Shown: piece by piece, positions 20,565 through 32,165 of the stretch
How positions within the stretch are numbered: the stretch's first letter is position 1
How the letters are laid out: the number at the start of each line of letters is the position of its first letter
From: Thelephora terrestris
Taxonomy: Eukaryota; Basidiomycota; Agaricomycetes; Thelephorales; Thelephoraceae
Length of the DNA: 64,000 nt
Direction: 5' to 3'
Assembly (NCBI GenBank): GCA_015956445.1
Contig: WIUZ02000005.1
Span: 1,736,001-1,800,000, forward strand
Notes under the pieces: model-generated
Told to the model about the DNA's origin: nothing
The model's database searches: none
Seen by the model: the letters and a program-made list of their open reading frames with translations, nothing else
Translations under genes and position numbers: made by a program

Positions 20565-21894
20565 ATGTCCTCCTTCGACGTTCAGAACCTCTTCAGTGTC
20601 AGTGGTAAAGTTGTGCTGGTCACCGGCGGGAGTCGCGGTATCGGCAAAATGGTGTGTCTTGCATCCGTTTCCCCCGTCCGCTTGCCCTTCGGGATTTTCG
20701 GACATATCCGTGTGGTTGGAAAGCTGACGTGAACGATACTTCTCAAATCCGAAAGATTGCCACTGGATTCGTGAAGAACGGTGCCAAGGTACGCGGTTCC
20801 GCACTTAACCCCTACCGTCCAGCCCGACCTCTCATGACTGGACGCCCTGTGCTTTATTCTACAGGTCTACATCTCGTCTCGAACGGCCAAAGACTGCGAA
20901 GAAACCGCTAAAGAGCTCAACGCCCTCGGACCCGGAAAATGCATCCCAATCGCGGCGGACATGCAAAAGCTCTCGGACGTCGACAAGCTCGTGAACGCGA
21001 TTTCGTCCCAAGAGAAGGCTCTGCACGTCTTGGTCAATAACGCTGGAGCCGCTTGGGGAGACAAGTTCGATACTTATCCTGTACGTCCCAACTTTCGAGT
21101 TATCCCTGATGGGGATTGAGTTTTAACTGTGCGGTTAATAGGACCACGCTTGGACCAAAGTCTTGACGTTGAACCTTCACCGGGTGTTTACCCTCACTCA
21201 GAAATGTTTACCTCTCCTTCGAGCTGCTGCCAAGGAGGGTGGAAAACAGGGTGAAGCATATCTTGACCCTGCTCGTATCATCAACGTGGGTGGTTCCTCC
21301 CGCTTCCTCTCGCCATTGTTGCATCACGCTCACCCACGATTGTCAGATTGGTTCGGTTGAAGGTATCACAGTCCCGGATCACGAAACCTACGCCTACAGT
21401 GCAAGCAAGGCAGGTCTTCATCACCTCTCTCGGACAATGGGCGGCAGGCTCGGATGGGAGGGTATCACCAGCAACATCATCGCTTGCGGTTAGTGCTTCA
21501 CTCCTTCGGCTTCTTCGATCACTCGAATTCGACCATTATTGAACTCATCGGCTCTAGGTCCTTTCCCCAGCAAAAGTTCGTAGCCAAGTTGGCATACGTT
21601 GACCTTACTGATGCCGTTTCAAACAACCTTCTTTCCACGGCTAGTGACCGCATGGAGCTTTGAGAACGAGTGGGACGACATGTCTGAGAAAATACCCCTC
21701 ACGAGGGTTGGAACCCCTGAAGACGTTGCCGGTACAGCCTTATTCTTGGCCAGTAGAGCTGGGGCCTATGTCAACGGTACGCCAATGACTCTTCCGTCTT
21801 CTCTGCGCTTTGCCTGACTGGGTCGTGTTTCGCAGCCGCTACGGTTACTCTCGATGGTGGTATGACCTCTACATTTCCTCGCTCTCGATTGTAA
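20565..21894 (+). CDS. Short-chain dehydrogenase/reductase
   Basis: Rossmann-fold NAD(P)-dependent oxidoreductase with about eight exons, roughly 300 residues. Starts MSSFDVQNLFSVSGKVVLVTGG at 20565, with the cofactor loop TGGSRGIG in exon 1. Later segments are IATGFVKNGAK, VYISSRTAKDCEETA, LVNNAGAAWG, RIIN joined to IGSVEGITVPDH, and the active site YAYSASKAG (Tyr-x-x-x-Lys). Next come GITSNIIACGPFPSK, then MTAWSFENEWDDM, VGTPEDVAGTALFLASRAGAYVN and the end AATVTLDGGMTST. Every join uses GT-AG and keeps frame. It resembles the RhlG/3-oxoacyl reductase-like group common in fungi; the substrate is unknown. It follows seipin on the same strand. Confidence 0.88.
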
Positions 21895-22051
21895 GTATCC
21901 CTGGCATCCGCTAAATGTCCGCCCCTCAATTGGGGTATTGGCTATCCGTACAAAAGTACATTCAAACATAACCCATCCAAATGTCATATCGCCCGTGCAA
22001 CCGCGCATCTACCCTTGCAAACTCAGAAAGTCAATGTGAAAGAAGCTCTGC

Positions 22052-23123
22052 TTAGGAAGCAGCCTTATCAGCGTCAGAGGGTGTAGCCTCTGTGACAAGG
22101 TTGTCCTCCTGTTTGACCTCTGGTGGCCCTTCCGTAGGTTTAGTGTCGGGTTCGGGCTTGGTGCTCGGCGGCGTCGATTTGCCTTTCTCCTCACTGAGTT
22201 TGGCTTCCTTCAGTTTCCCGGCGAGCTCTTGAACAACGGCGTCGTGCCCCTCCTTCTCTGCCTTCTCTTGTTTCGCAGGGGCCTTGAAACCCCTCATCAA
22301 ATCTCCTGCCCCCTCTTCCCCGATCAACTCGCTCACGAGATCCATCAAATCCTGTTCGTCAACAGTGACCCCCTCCAATCCGTACTCGCCTAATTCTTCG
22401 CCGACGTTGACTTCCCTTGTACGAGATTTGTCCTTGGGTTTCGTGGGCGTGGGGTTGGGGGAGATCGTTGGTTTGTGCGAAGGATTCATCTCCAGAGGGG
22501 AGTATGCGCCGGGGACTCCGACGGGTTTGGCCTCGAGCTTTTTGGAGGGAGCAAAAAGCTCTTCATCCCATTCTTCGTTGCGGCGGAGGTACCTGTCGAG
22601 GTCGTCGCACTCTACGGCTTCTTCGCTAATTTGAGTCGGACCCCGGTGTAGTCACACACAATAAATGGGGGGCGAGAATTAGGAATGGGGGTTGCATGGA
22701 AGTAGGTGAAACGCACAACTCTTCGTAGCCACCAGGATACACTCCACCAATTAGCATTCCGGGCAGCTGCTGTTTCGCTGAACCCAATTAGACCGATCAT
22801 CTGTTGGTTAACTATTGAGACAGTTGGTTGTTGCACTCACACAACGGTACCTTCCTCCTCCACACCTTCTTCGCATCCTCATCCGAAGCTAGATCGTAGC
22901 TTGTGAAGGGTATCTTCTTGACCTGCAACACTCGTAGAATATACTCTATGCCGCCGTCAGACAGGATTAGAACAAACCAAAATTGGTAGAAGACAGTCCA
23001 AATCGTGTGCGTGATTAGTGTTGGTGGTTGGGGAGACGTGTCGTAAACAGGATCACCTTGTCGTTGCCGGAGAGCGGGAGATGAAACGATTGTTGTCAGG
23101 AATATTTCGATTGGGGGAGACAT
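22052..23123 (-). CDS. SH3BGR-like thioredoxin-fold protein
   Basis: Exon 1 (23123-23057) MSPPIEIFLTTIVSSPALRQRQ; a 111-nt intron; exon 2 from 22945, EYILRVLQVKKIPFTSYDLASDEDAKKVWRRKVPL; then SKQQLPGMLIGGVYPGGYEE and FEEAVECDDLDRYLRRNEEW. This is the full glutaredoxin-like SH3BGR domain (about 95 residues) with no CxxC, as usual for the family. A long acidic, Lys/Pro-rich tail of about 150 residues follows (EQDLMDLVSELIGEEGAGD). The family is a small cytosolic adaptor without known enzyme activity. The gene lies at the edge of the right arm of the NLR inverted repeat; broken pieces of it sit at 9641 and 13655. Confidence 0.9.
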
Positions 23124-23872
23124 CGACTCTGGTTGGTTTTCTAGTTGACGACTCTGATATCTGCTGTGTGGGGATTCGAGTGGTAGCGTAGAAGGACGGT
23201 GGAAGTACTAGTAGTCTGATCGCGATGATCAAATGGGTCTCGATCATCCATCAAGTTTCTCAAGGCGCGCTGTATGAATCGGAGGGCAGCTCGTCTTTGT
23301 TGGTGTTTGAGTGGAAGGGGTAGGAGCTATCTACAGTATCTCGTCGCCACATTGAATACCCCTATTCAGCCAAAGCCACGTCCCTCCAAGCTTACGTTCT
23401 AAGGCTCAAATAGTTAGAGTTACTTATGTTAGCACATCTCCGGCCAGGTTCCTCCTTTGATCATGGACATCAGCACCCCAAGTGTCTGTCTATTGTGGCA
23501 GTCCGTGGTGCGCGCGAAAAACGAGGGATGTACAGCACGGGAGACGTGGAGATGGGCGATTCGTGGCGCAGATCACCGACGAGAAGTAGAACAAGCGAAG
23601 AGTGATGGTAGTACCCAGTTACAAGTCGACCAGTATGATATAGGATGTCTCAGAGAAGAGGTGATGGAGGTGATAGTGAAGGGGCCTTTGCCCACTTGCA
23701 TGAATTGCAAATCAGAGCGGTATCTATGAACAGGACATTCATCCAGATGTGCTTGTAGGGGTGCTGGGTGGTGTGCCACATGCTAAGGAGGGAGTCAACA
23801 GGGACAGGAAGTGGCATCATGTCCAAAAAACTTACTATTAGAATCATGATCTTCCGAACTCTCTGCCGCCTG
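23124..23872. other. Intergenic part of the right repeat arm
   Basis: Lies between the SH3BGR-like gene and the tail of the leftward NLR and is conserved with 12986-13654. It should contain the SH3BGR promoter. No independent gene recognised. Confidence 0.5.
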
Positions 23873-26724
23873 TCAGTGTTCAAAAAACCGAAGGAGATCT
23901 CTGCACCACCCCACATCGTCTGTAGCCCCGAGTTTTTCAAGGGTCTCGAGTGCACACAGAATCTCGGCTCTTGCCTCTTCGAGCCGGCCTTGTCGATACA
24001 AAATCGCAGCTTGCAGGTACATCATGCGACCCAGGCAATATGCGTCGTCAACCGCGTGCAACTTGGCTTGGTCCACGTGAGATTGTGCGTTGCCAAACTC
24101 GTCTTCGTTGTAAAACAGCCACGCAAGGGCGTGATGAATCCAAAACAGTTGAATGTACCAGTCGAAGGGGGATGCGATTCTGATGGCTTCCTTGTAATGT
24201 TGGATGGCCTTCTCCCTCTTGCCCTTTTTTTGAGATATTTTACCAAGAAGACGATGAGAACTGCAGACCCCCAATTCTCTGCGTTGGTCCAGAAAGAGTT
24301 CCATCGCCCGCAATCCAGCTTCTTCCGCCACGTCGAGTTGATCGTCATCCACCAACAACCGTCCAAAGTGTTTCCAACACTTTGCTTGTCCCTCTTCATC
24401 GCCAAGCCGTTTGTAAATTGCCAATGCTTCTTTTGCCTGTCGTATCCCTTCCTCATGGAGGTTTAGCATCCGGTTTGTGTCAGCTAGGGACTGTAATGTG
24501 CGAGCAACCCGATCATCATTCCCCTGCCTGAGTCTCTCTAGCTCCAAGGTGCGAGTAAGGAGCCGTTTTGCTTCCACATGATTTCCAAGTGAATAAAACA
24601 GCAACGAGAGCCGGAATAAGCATTGGTGCTTGGAACCTTGGTCATCTGGGAGTCCTTCTATCTTCGGCATCAACACAGTGAACCGTGGCTTGTGTTCATG
24701 GAGATGATTCACAAAATCAGCACAGGTGTCCCAGGTGTCGTCCGAATCCATGTCGAAGGATATAAAGACATTGAGCAGGTGTTCGACGTTCACGTCCTCC
24801 GATCTGATCCACTGCGATTCTTTGTACCCCGCCTGGTCGGGTTCGAGATCACCCAATAACCGGAGCCGGCTGGAGTAGCAATCCTTCGTTGTGCGGAGGA
24901 GTGGAGATGTCCTTGGGTCTCGGGGACTGAGATGGTCTCGTAGTGGCGCCAACATGGTGATGAAGCCGTTGATGCGAGACGTCAAAGACAGGATACAGAA
25001 TCTGTCAACGATGTTTCTTCTATTGGGGATGGAGGGAAACAACCAGTCGAGGTTGTTCTCATCGACACCTTGTGGAAAAAAAGCGACAGCTCCGAGGAAT
25101 TCACGGGCGTTAGGGCCGAGCACTCTGAACATAGGGGAGGCGAGCGAGAGCTCGATTATCGCCGCGAGGCTGTCATTGTGTTCCGTCCTAAGCACATTCG
25201 TTCGTTGCAGTTCCCACTCTCTGGCCAGTCGACTGCTGTCCCAGTTGTTCTGGTGCGCGACAGTGGCCAGTAAAGTGACCGAAAGTGGATGAAAGTCGAG
25301 TCGTTCGAGGATGTTGTCGATCACATTGGGCCGTTCGTCCTTGTCGTAAATCCGATAGAAGGCGCTGCGCGCGGCATCCATCGAAATCGCGGGGACGTCC
25401 AAACGCTTGCAATCCGATGGTATCGTGGTGATCCGGGACGTGATGAGGAGCCCAACATTGCTCATTCGGCTCAGTTCCTCCACCACAGAGTAGATTTTCT
25501 TCACATCGGATCCCTGTGGGTCGAGAATCGACTCGGCGTTGTCGAGCACAATGAGGATTTCCTTGGAGAGCAGGAACGGTCGAAGGGGGGTCAAGTCTTC
25601 TGGATTTTCGATGCCAGCACCTACGGCCTTTGAGAGCCGGCTGAGGAAATCGGCCAACGCAGGTTGGAACTGATCACAGCGGATGAACCGCCGGTTCTCG
25701 TCAAACCGTTTCTTGATGCGATCGTCGTGGAGGACGGTCAAGGCAACCGATGTTTTCCCGATCCCGCCCACACCGATGAGAGCGATTGGAGTGAGGCTTT
25801 TGACACGACCGACGACCTTCTCGATCAACTCATCGCGCCCGAAACAAGCCCGTGGCGGTGGGGGAGGCAATTCTCCGAGCATGCTGTGTCTAAACGTAAG
25901 GCCGCAGGTCTACTACTTCGGTCAAAATTGCAAACCTGAGTCGAGTCTAGGCAACTGTAAGCAGTTTTCAACAATGAGTGGGGTAAAGTGGCTACCCACC
26001 GTCTGGTTCGTGATATCAGCCCCTTCCTGGCTTTTCACCATGATGCGTTGGATGTCGGAAACGATCTCACGAGTAGTCGCAACTTCATGATGAACGTTGG
26101 AAACTGCCACATGCGTATGTAGCGCAAGTTCGGTCTAGAAACGGATGGTCAACGGTATGGTCAGATAGGGGACATTGTGACGCACGTCGAATACATGGTG
26201 GATTCTATCAAGCTCTGATCTCCATGCAGCAATCGTCTCTTTGTTGCTCCTCGCATGGAAAATACGAGAGATGGAACTTCGTTTGTCCGGATCGACAACG
26301 CTCCCTTGTATCTGCGCCACAGTCCTACAATTAGAGGGCGTCGTAAGCAAGTCTGGAACAATGAGCATATCCACTTGCTCACTCACCTTGTCAGTTGCCC
26401 AATCGCCTCAAGTACAGGTTGTTTCAATTGATCCGCTTGTGCGTAGGCCAACCCTCGATCGAGAGCTCCGCAAACATCAGCACAGGCGAGCCCTAGCTCG
26501 ACGTAATCCTTTCTGTCGACAACTGAATCCTGCACACGTTAAACAACGATTGGACGTCGACCGACAGACACGGTGGAGAAGGAGCTTACTCTGATGTCAG
26601 AGAGAAGATCGCTGGTCGAACCGAAAACGGCCTTGGCCGGAGTGTTGCTCGGTACCTCCTTCGTACGATTTAGAGCTTCGATAGCCACATTCAATCCTTT
26701 CTGTCGCTGAGATTTCGTGCTCAT
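23873..26724 (-). CDS. NLR-like STAND NTPase, NB-ARC with C-terminal TPRs
   Basis: Complete gene. Exon 1 starts at ATG 26724 (MSTKSQRQKGLNVAIEAL, TPAKAVFGS) and ends at 26590 before GTAAGC. Exon 2 encodes DYVELGLACADVCGALDRG, exon 3 FHARSNKETIAAWRSELDR and exon 4 HEVATTREIVSDIQR. The last exon follows GTAGTAG and begins near 25890 (TFRHSMLGELPPPPPRACFG). NTPase motifs: GVGGIGKTS, FIRCDQF, EILIVLDNAES, LLITSRITTIP, FHPLSVTLLATVA, AVAFFPQGVDENNLDW. The TPR-like tail (EGIRQAKEALAIYKRLGD, KAIQHYKEAIRIA) ends ...RDLLRFFEH. A small change near 23880 gives it a shorter end than its twin at 10062. Same proposed role as the other NLRs here: a ligand-gated oligomerising switch. Confidence 0.9.
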
Positions 26725-27174
26725 CGTCGAAACTCGGGATAGCCGCGAGGGGATGGTGTGGTCTGAAGGTTGGGAGGGAGAACCCGAACCGCAATACAAG
26801 TGGGCGGTGCCTAGTGCGAGCAGCCTGCCAGCGTCTGATGAGTATATCCCCTTTTAAACCGCGTTATTCTCACCTCTGAATTCAATGCTGGATTCCAGCC
26901 TGGTCGGTGGTAGATTTCAAGCTACAGAATCCACCAAGATCTCGCTTTCAACATCGTGTCCCAAAGCAACGTGAACGCGGGCCGCCCCACTCGTCTCGCC
27001 CCCGCTATACCTTCTTTTGCGCAAATAAAGCCGATTGGTTGAGAGGTTACCAACATCCAACGTCCGCAAAACTAACTTAAGCAACAAAATAAGTCCAAAT
27101 GAGACGTCCCAAAACCACACATGCGAACAACACTCCTCCGTTACAACACGGTGCTTAGCAGCACAACAACCCAG
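26725..27174. other. Intergenic, NLR promoter side
   Basis: Upstream of the leftward NLR and downstream of the CAS1-type gene. The part next to 26725 is conserved with the upstream region of the twin NLR. It contains a TTTAAA-like stretch near 26852. No gene recognised. Confidence 0.5.
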
Positions 27175-30149
27175 CTACACGCTCTCAGCAGCTGGCCACA
27201 TCAAATTTAAAATCCACATCGCAACCAATCCAAGCGACAACCTCCCCACCAACCCAACCTCCGGCCACTCCTTCCTTCGCGACAGGAACGCCGTCGAGCT
27301 GGCATCCCTCGTCGTCGTAGCAGGACTCTCCGCCAACCTGTCCACCCATCGAACAGGTCGTATCGGGGTATCGGGTTCGAAAGGTATCCGCTCACCGCTC
27401 CCGTCCTTTGGCTCGTCTTGATCGTTGTCAGTGATCAGCGGTAGCGATTCGGACGGAGACGCGGTGGCGGATGTCCTTCCGGAAGGCGTTAACATGTTTG
27501 AAGACCCTCCACCAACACTGGTGTTGGCGTTGGCGTTGGCGTTGTGGGTCGGCAAGGAAGACGGTTCGGAACCCTTCCCAGATCCACATATCCAACCGGT
27601 AAACACCGTCGTGGCTTGCGCAACCTGGTTCGATAACCACACGAAGATCGTCGTCGTAACGATCACGTTTGGTATTCTCCACCTCGTCCAGGGAATGACG
27701 ATCAGCAGTCCCTTGGTATCCGCCGCCAACCACAGGTGGTACTGCATTATGAACGTCTCCAGCGAACATTTCCCGATAAACCCGAACACCTGGGAAGAGG
27801 CAGATCGTAACGTAGGATTGGCGTTTCTGAGAATGGCAAACGAGATGACCGGGATCCACGAAATGTATGGGTGCCAGTGGTTGTAGGTGAATTTCGATGG
27901 TTGCAGCAGTTCAAAGGCGAAAAACCAGACCATCCCCACCGCGGAAACCCCGATGGACACCTTGACGACCATCGGCCATAGGGGGTGGTCAGTCAGCCTG
28001 TGATCCCGAACCTTCATATACGCGATGGCGGTCAACATCCCGAAGTAAACGATCCAGTAGTCGAGCTGAAGTCGAAACGAGGATTCCTTCGCCGACCAAG
28101 GGATGTTACACGCTCCCTCCAGCACGGAGAAAATTTCCTTCAAAATCCATTCCTCGTTGATGATAAATGTCGTGACGCTCATAGCAGCGAGGACCTTGCA
28201 TATGAGGAACACGGTTCGGTCATTGTACTGAGAGCCGATAGCCATGGTGACGTAGACGACGATGTACCAGAACGAGACCAACGGCGCAAAGTAGTAGAAA
28301 AGGTAGTCGGTGTTCATCACGTATGCGAGGATGATGGTGAGCAAGTTCAGCCTGACCATGACCTAGATACAAGTAAGCACGACTAGGATCATTCATGAAT
28401 GAAACGGTCACCTGTGCAATGCGAAGGAAGCCGTAGTCGGCCTTCTTCACGTAGAAAACGGTGTGGCCATAACCTGTCATGAAGAGGTACGCGGCCACCA
28501 AGACACGAATTGGGTTGTAAATACCGGAGATCTTGGAGGCTCCGGTGTAATGGTAGATCAAGATAGCGACTGCAGAACCAGAAACATCAATCCAGCGACG
28601 GTGTGGAGAAGTTCGTCAGGAGACCAACTTTGCATCCAGCCTTTCCATTCGTCCGTTTGTTCTCGATTGAGGAAGCCGAGGTCTTTGTCGGCCCTCTTGA
28701 CGGTCGCGAGCCCAACAAGCAAAGCCAGGACGGATGAAGAACCAAAGAACCAGGGATCGAACTGTTTTTGTTCCTTGAACCAGAAGCTCGTCCGGTCAGC
28801 GACATACATGAGTGCCACCGCTCCACTCATGATGAAAACCGGTCGGTGCTCGTCACTGATCCAAGTTGCAGGGTTGATTTTACCTGCAGAAGTGGAGTAA
28901 GTACTCTGGTCACTCAAGTGAGGTGGAAAGACCGACCCGCATGATAAGAATAATACCAGGACACTGGAGCAACAAGGCACACGATAGATATAACGAAGAA
29001 ATGCGGCCACGAGGGGCTAGGGTAACTCCTGCAGCAAGTTTTATCCATTGGGTATCTCTTGGGCAAAAAGTCATTGCACCGGAAATTCAGAAGTAGATTC
29101 GCCTGAGCCTTGATAATGGGGGTCGAAAAGTGTAACCCATCCGTCGTCTGTGAATCGTGTAGCATATGATTCAATACCGGTGAAAGGGAAACGCGGTGGG
29201 GAGAGCGCAGTAGTTTGGTCGAGAACGAATCGTGTGGGGAATAGATGCGATGGAACAGGTCCGAGTTCATAGCGTCCACATCGGATATGCGAATTGTGTT
29301 TGCTCGTTCCGGTGAGAGCTTTGAGATCACGGGTTCTTCGACAGGTAAGAAGACGATTTGGTCGGCGAGTGGAGGTCTTGCGTTTCTGATGGTCTCGATG
29401 ACAGCCTCCACGCGGGCTTCCCATGCAGGAAGACCACCAGAGTCCTGATTCCTCAGATACCACAACCCAGTACCCAACACCAACAACGCCGGACGATCTG
29501 AATTCAAGGAGGGTGCTCGATCGGTACCAGTGGGGTGAACCAGTCGCGAGTATGACGAGTTCATGTATGGATCCCAGTAGAAAGACAGCTGGACTTTGTT
29601 TTCCGCGTCGAGGGTATAGTTTGAGTGTTTGTGGTCGTCATCTGGCGGTGCGTCTGGTAGCTTTGGATCGACGATGTTGGCAAATTGGAAAAAGAGCTGT
29701 CTCGTGATGGAATCTCCGACGAAGACGACTTGTCTTGAGCGGAAACACGTCGAGGTGTCTTGGGGAGTATATATGTTCAGCATACAGCCTGCATGTTTCA
29801 GTCCGTTAGAACGAGGTCGACAACATCGCAAGTGCCAGCTCACGTACCATCCGGCTGCCAGTTTTTGAAGACGGAATCAAGCCATCTGCCTCTATGTAGC
29901 AAAGCGTAGCATTTGAGAGGATCCGACTGGTCTGCAGAAGTAACCAAGGAAAAATATTGAATGCCCAGAGTGAGGGCCGGACCGCGCGTCAATTGGATGG
30001 TATTTGATGACGTTAGTATCGAGCGGGATCCACGTACCAAGCACAAGGCCAGCGAGTCCGAGAATCACGATGGAGCATATGAAGAATAATGACAGATATT
30101 GAGGGAACAAAGGATTCAAGTGCACTTGAAGACGTCGTGACGAGCCCAT
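27175..30149 (-). CDS. CAS1-type glycan O-acetyltransferase
   Basis: About 870 residues, homologous to Cryptococcus Cas1p and human CASD1: Golgi multi-pass enzymes that O-acetylate glycans. Exon 1 starts at ATG 30149 ([19 protein letters not shown]) with a signal-anchor helix. It then reads [25 protein letters not shown] joined to [15 protein letters not shown], and the lumenal SGNH-type hydrolase domain with [14 protein letters not shown] (nucleophile Ser), WYLRN and TTDGLHFS (Asp-x-x-His). About ten or more hydrophobic segments follow ([51 protein letters not shown]). The tail is Ser/Pro-rich and contains an Asn-Ala repeat from a TTGGCG hexamer run near 27516-27542. Both catalytic motifs are present, so it is probably active. 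Confidence 0.92.
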
Positions 30150-30519
30150 GAAAGAGGGAAGGACGGCCAACGCCTGCGGTGAGCCTGAGTGCTGTGCGGG
30201 CAGCGCCTTTCACAAAGTGATCGGCTCTAAGCGTTGGCAATTCTCCCACATTGGGTACGAGTTGGCAGACGAATTGCTGAGGCAAGAGAACAACCTCGAG
30301 CACCCTGTACTAGAATCTGGGCGTTGTTCCCTCATGGTACGACAAACGATTCAGACGGAGATACAACTCTGCCTCTTTCGACCGAGCGCAGCAAGGATGA
30401 AACACAAGTGCCTCCACAATCTCCACAAAAATCGAGCAATAAAAGACACGATCCACCCGGACCGTTTTCCGCAGAATCTGGCCCCAACTTGCCTTGGTAT
30501 CAGTGGTGGGTATCTCTGA

Positions 30520-30825
30520 CTACGTTCTCAGCCTGCTGGGGGTCACTGTAAACTCGCGAACGGGCAAATGCCGAGGTGCGGGTCGGGTATCAACGCGATC
30601 AAAAGGTAAAGACGAAAGCGACTCGGAGGTGTATTCTGTGGAAGACATTAGCCGTCTATTTACATACAAATGGCTGTAGCAATCCTCGTCTTGGTGACCA
30701 CCACTTGCCACCTGCTCCACCTCGTCAGCGTCTCCGCATCGGAGGCGACGTAGACTGACGTAGGACGGGGTTCGTGAGAAGTTCTCGGCAACAAATGGCC
30801 ATACGCGGGAATCGCTAGGCGCCAT
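30520..30825 (-). CDS. Short hypothetical frame, doubtful
   Basis: Open frame from ATG 30825 (MAPSDSRVWPFVAENF) to 30520, about 100 codons, divergent from the ThiD gene about 100 bp away. No domain or signal recognised. On the other strand of 30150-30750 a competing frame (PPQSPQKSSNKRHDPP) also looks weakly protein-like. One of the two may be real; neither is well supported. Confidence 0.2.
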   Translation of the reverse strand: MAPSDSRVWPFVAENFSRTPSYVSLRRLRCGDADEVEQVASGGHQDEDCYSHLYVNRRLMSSTEYTSESLSSLPFDRVDTRPAPRHLPVREFTVTPSRLRT

Positions 30826-30925
30826 TCTGTAATTACCCAGGTTCTTCACTGTCGGGAGCCCGAAAGTCTCCGAAAGTTCAACGCCAACATCCACCAGCCT
30901 CTTCGTCACCACCTTTGCCTCTAAG

Positions 30926-32165
30926 ATGTCTTCACCTGCTGTCCTAACTATCGCTGGTAGCGATCCTTCTGGGGGTGCTGGAATACAGGTCAGCACGGCA
31001 TTCGCCGAGGCCTTCGTGGAATTTGACTCATTCCTGTTGTCGTTACAGGCAGACCTGAAGACCTTCACTGCCTTGAAATGCTATGGAACCAGCGTCATCA
31101 CAGCACTCACCGCGCAGAACACTGTCGGTGTGCGAGGAGTCCACGCGTGTCCCCCGGGATTTGTCAAAGAACAGGTGCGTTCTGAATTCTTGCCAAATCA
31201 TTCGACGATAACTTAGTTTCATCAGCTCGAATCAGTGCTTGACGATACAAATATTGTCGTGATGAAGACGGGGATGCTGTTTGACGAAGCAACCATCCGA
31301 GTCGTCGCTTCGACACTGAGGAAATATTACACGGAGAAACCCCTTCGACTCGTGTGTGACCCCGTGTGTGTATCCACCTCCGGGCACGTACTACTTGTGG
31401 ACAGCGCACTCGGATCCCTGATCGATGAAATGCTACCACTGGCCACCTTGATCACACCGAATAAATCCGAGGCTGAACACATCCTTTCGCACAAAGGGCA
31501 GATGGTCGTCATCTCCAGCTTGGCGGATATGGTCTCTGCATCGACGGAGCTTCTGGCTATGGGTCCAAAAGCGGTTTTACTGAAAGGTGGCCACGTAAAG
31601 TCGACGATTGCGGAGGTCCATGGGTTAATAGCAGAGAACCCCGCGATTTCTGTGTACACCTACGAGCTGGACGAGAACCTGAATGCCCCCAAAGTTGGAT
31701 TCAGCGGGGAACACCAGCTTGCTTCCCTCGTCGTTGATGTTTTGCAGCACTCCACTGGGTCCAGGGGAGGCGTAGAGACATCAATTTTCATCCGGCCCAG
31801 GATTGATTCGACGAGTACCCACGGAACGGGTTGTACGCTGAGCGCCGCAATCACATGCGGTCTCGCAAGGGGGTTGTCAAGTAAATTCTCCTTTCTTTCG
31901 CTTTTCTCAAGACTAACCCTGGCCTACCCAGTTCCCGAGGCAGTTCGCGATGGGACGATTTACACGCATCTTGGGATCCTCCACGCTTTCCCTGTCGGCG
32001 CCGGTCACGGTCCATTAAACCACACCCATTCGCTGGTTTCGAGATTTGTGCCTCGGTAAGTTGATATATTCTTGGTATTTCGGACACGCTAAAACGTTCC
32101 TTCGCCCGCGTGACAGGTACCGCAGGATTTCCCCGTTAAACCCCAAGGTAGCCCGCCACCCTTGA
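30926..32165 (+). CDS. Hydroxymethylpyrimidine (phosphate) kinase, ThiD type
   Basis: Thiamine biosynthesis: phosphorylates HMP and HMP-P. Exons: 30926-30988 ([16 protein letters not shown]), 31049-31172 ([20 protein letters not shown]), about 31225-31880, 31931-32055, and a short last exon from 32117. Ribokinase-fold motifs: GSDPSGGAG (substrate loop), [34 protein letters not shown], and the anion hole [12 protein letters not shown] with catalytic Asp replaced in register by the GTGC context typical of the family. About 330 residues. Yeast Thi20/21 and many fungal homologues continue into a TenA thiaminase-II domain; here the frame stops at 32163-32165, soon after the kinase domain. It is divergent from 30520-30825 or from the CAS1-type gene. 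Confidence 0.9.

Larger units (their letters stand above)
22930..26850 (-). repeat. Right arm of large NLR inverted repeat
   Basis: Holds the leftward NLR 23873-26724, its upstream region (the promoter stretch near 26770-26800 matches 9985-10015), the downstream spacer and exon 1 of the intact SH3BGR-like gene. It is the reverse complement of 9930-13754. Because the SH3BGR gene is whole here and broken in the other arm, this arm looks ancestral. The right edge is approximate. Confidence 0.8.
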
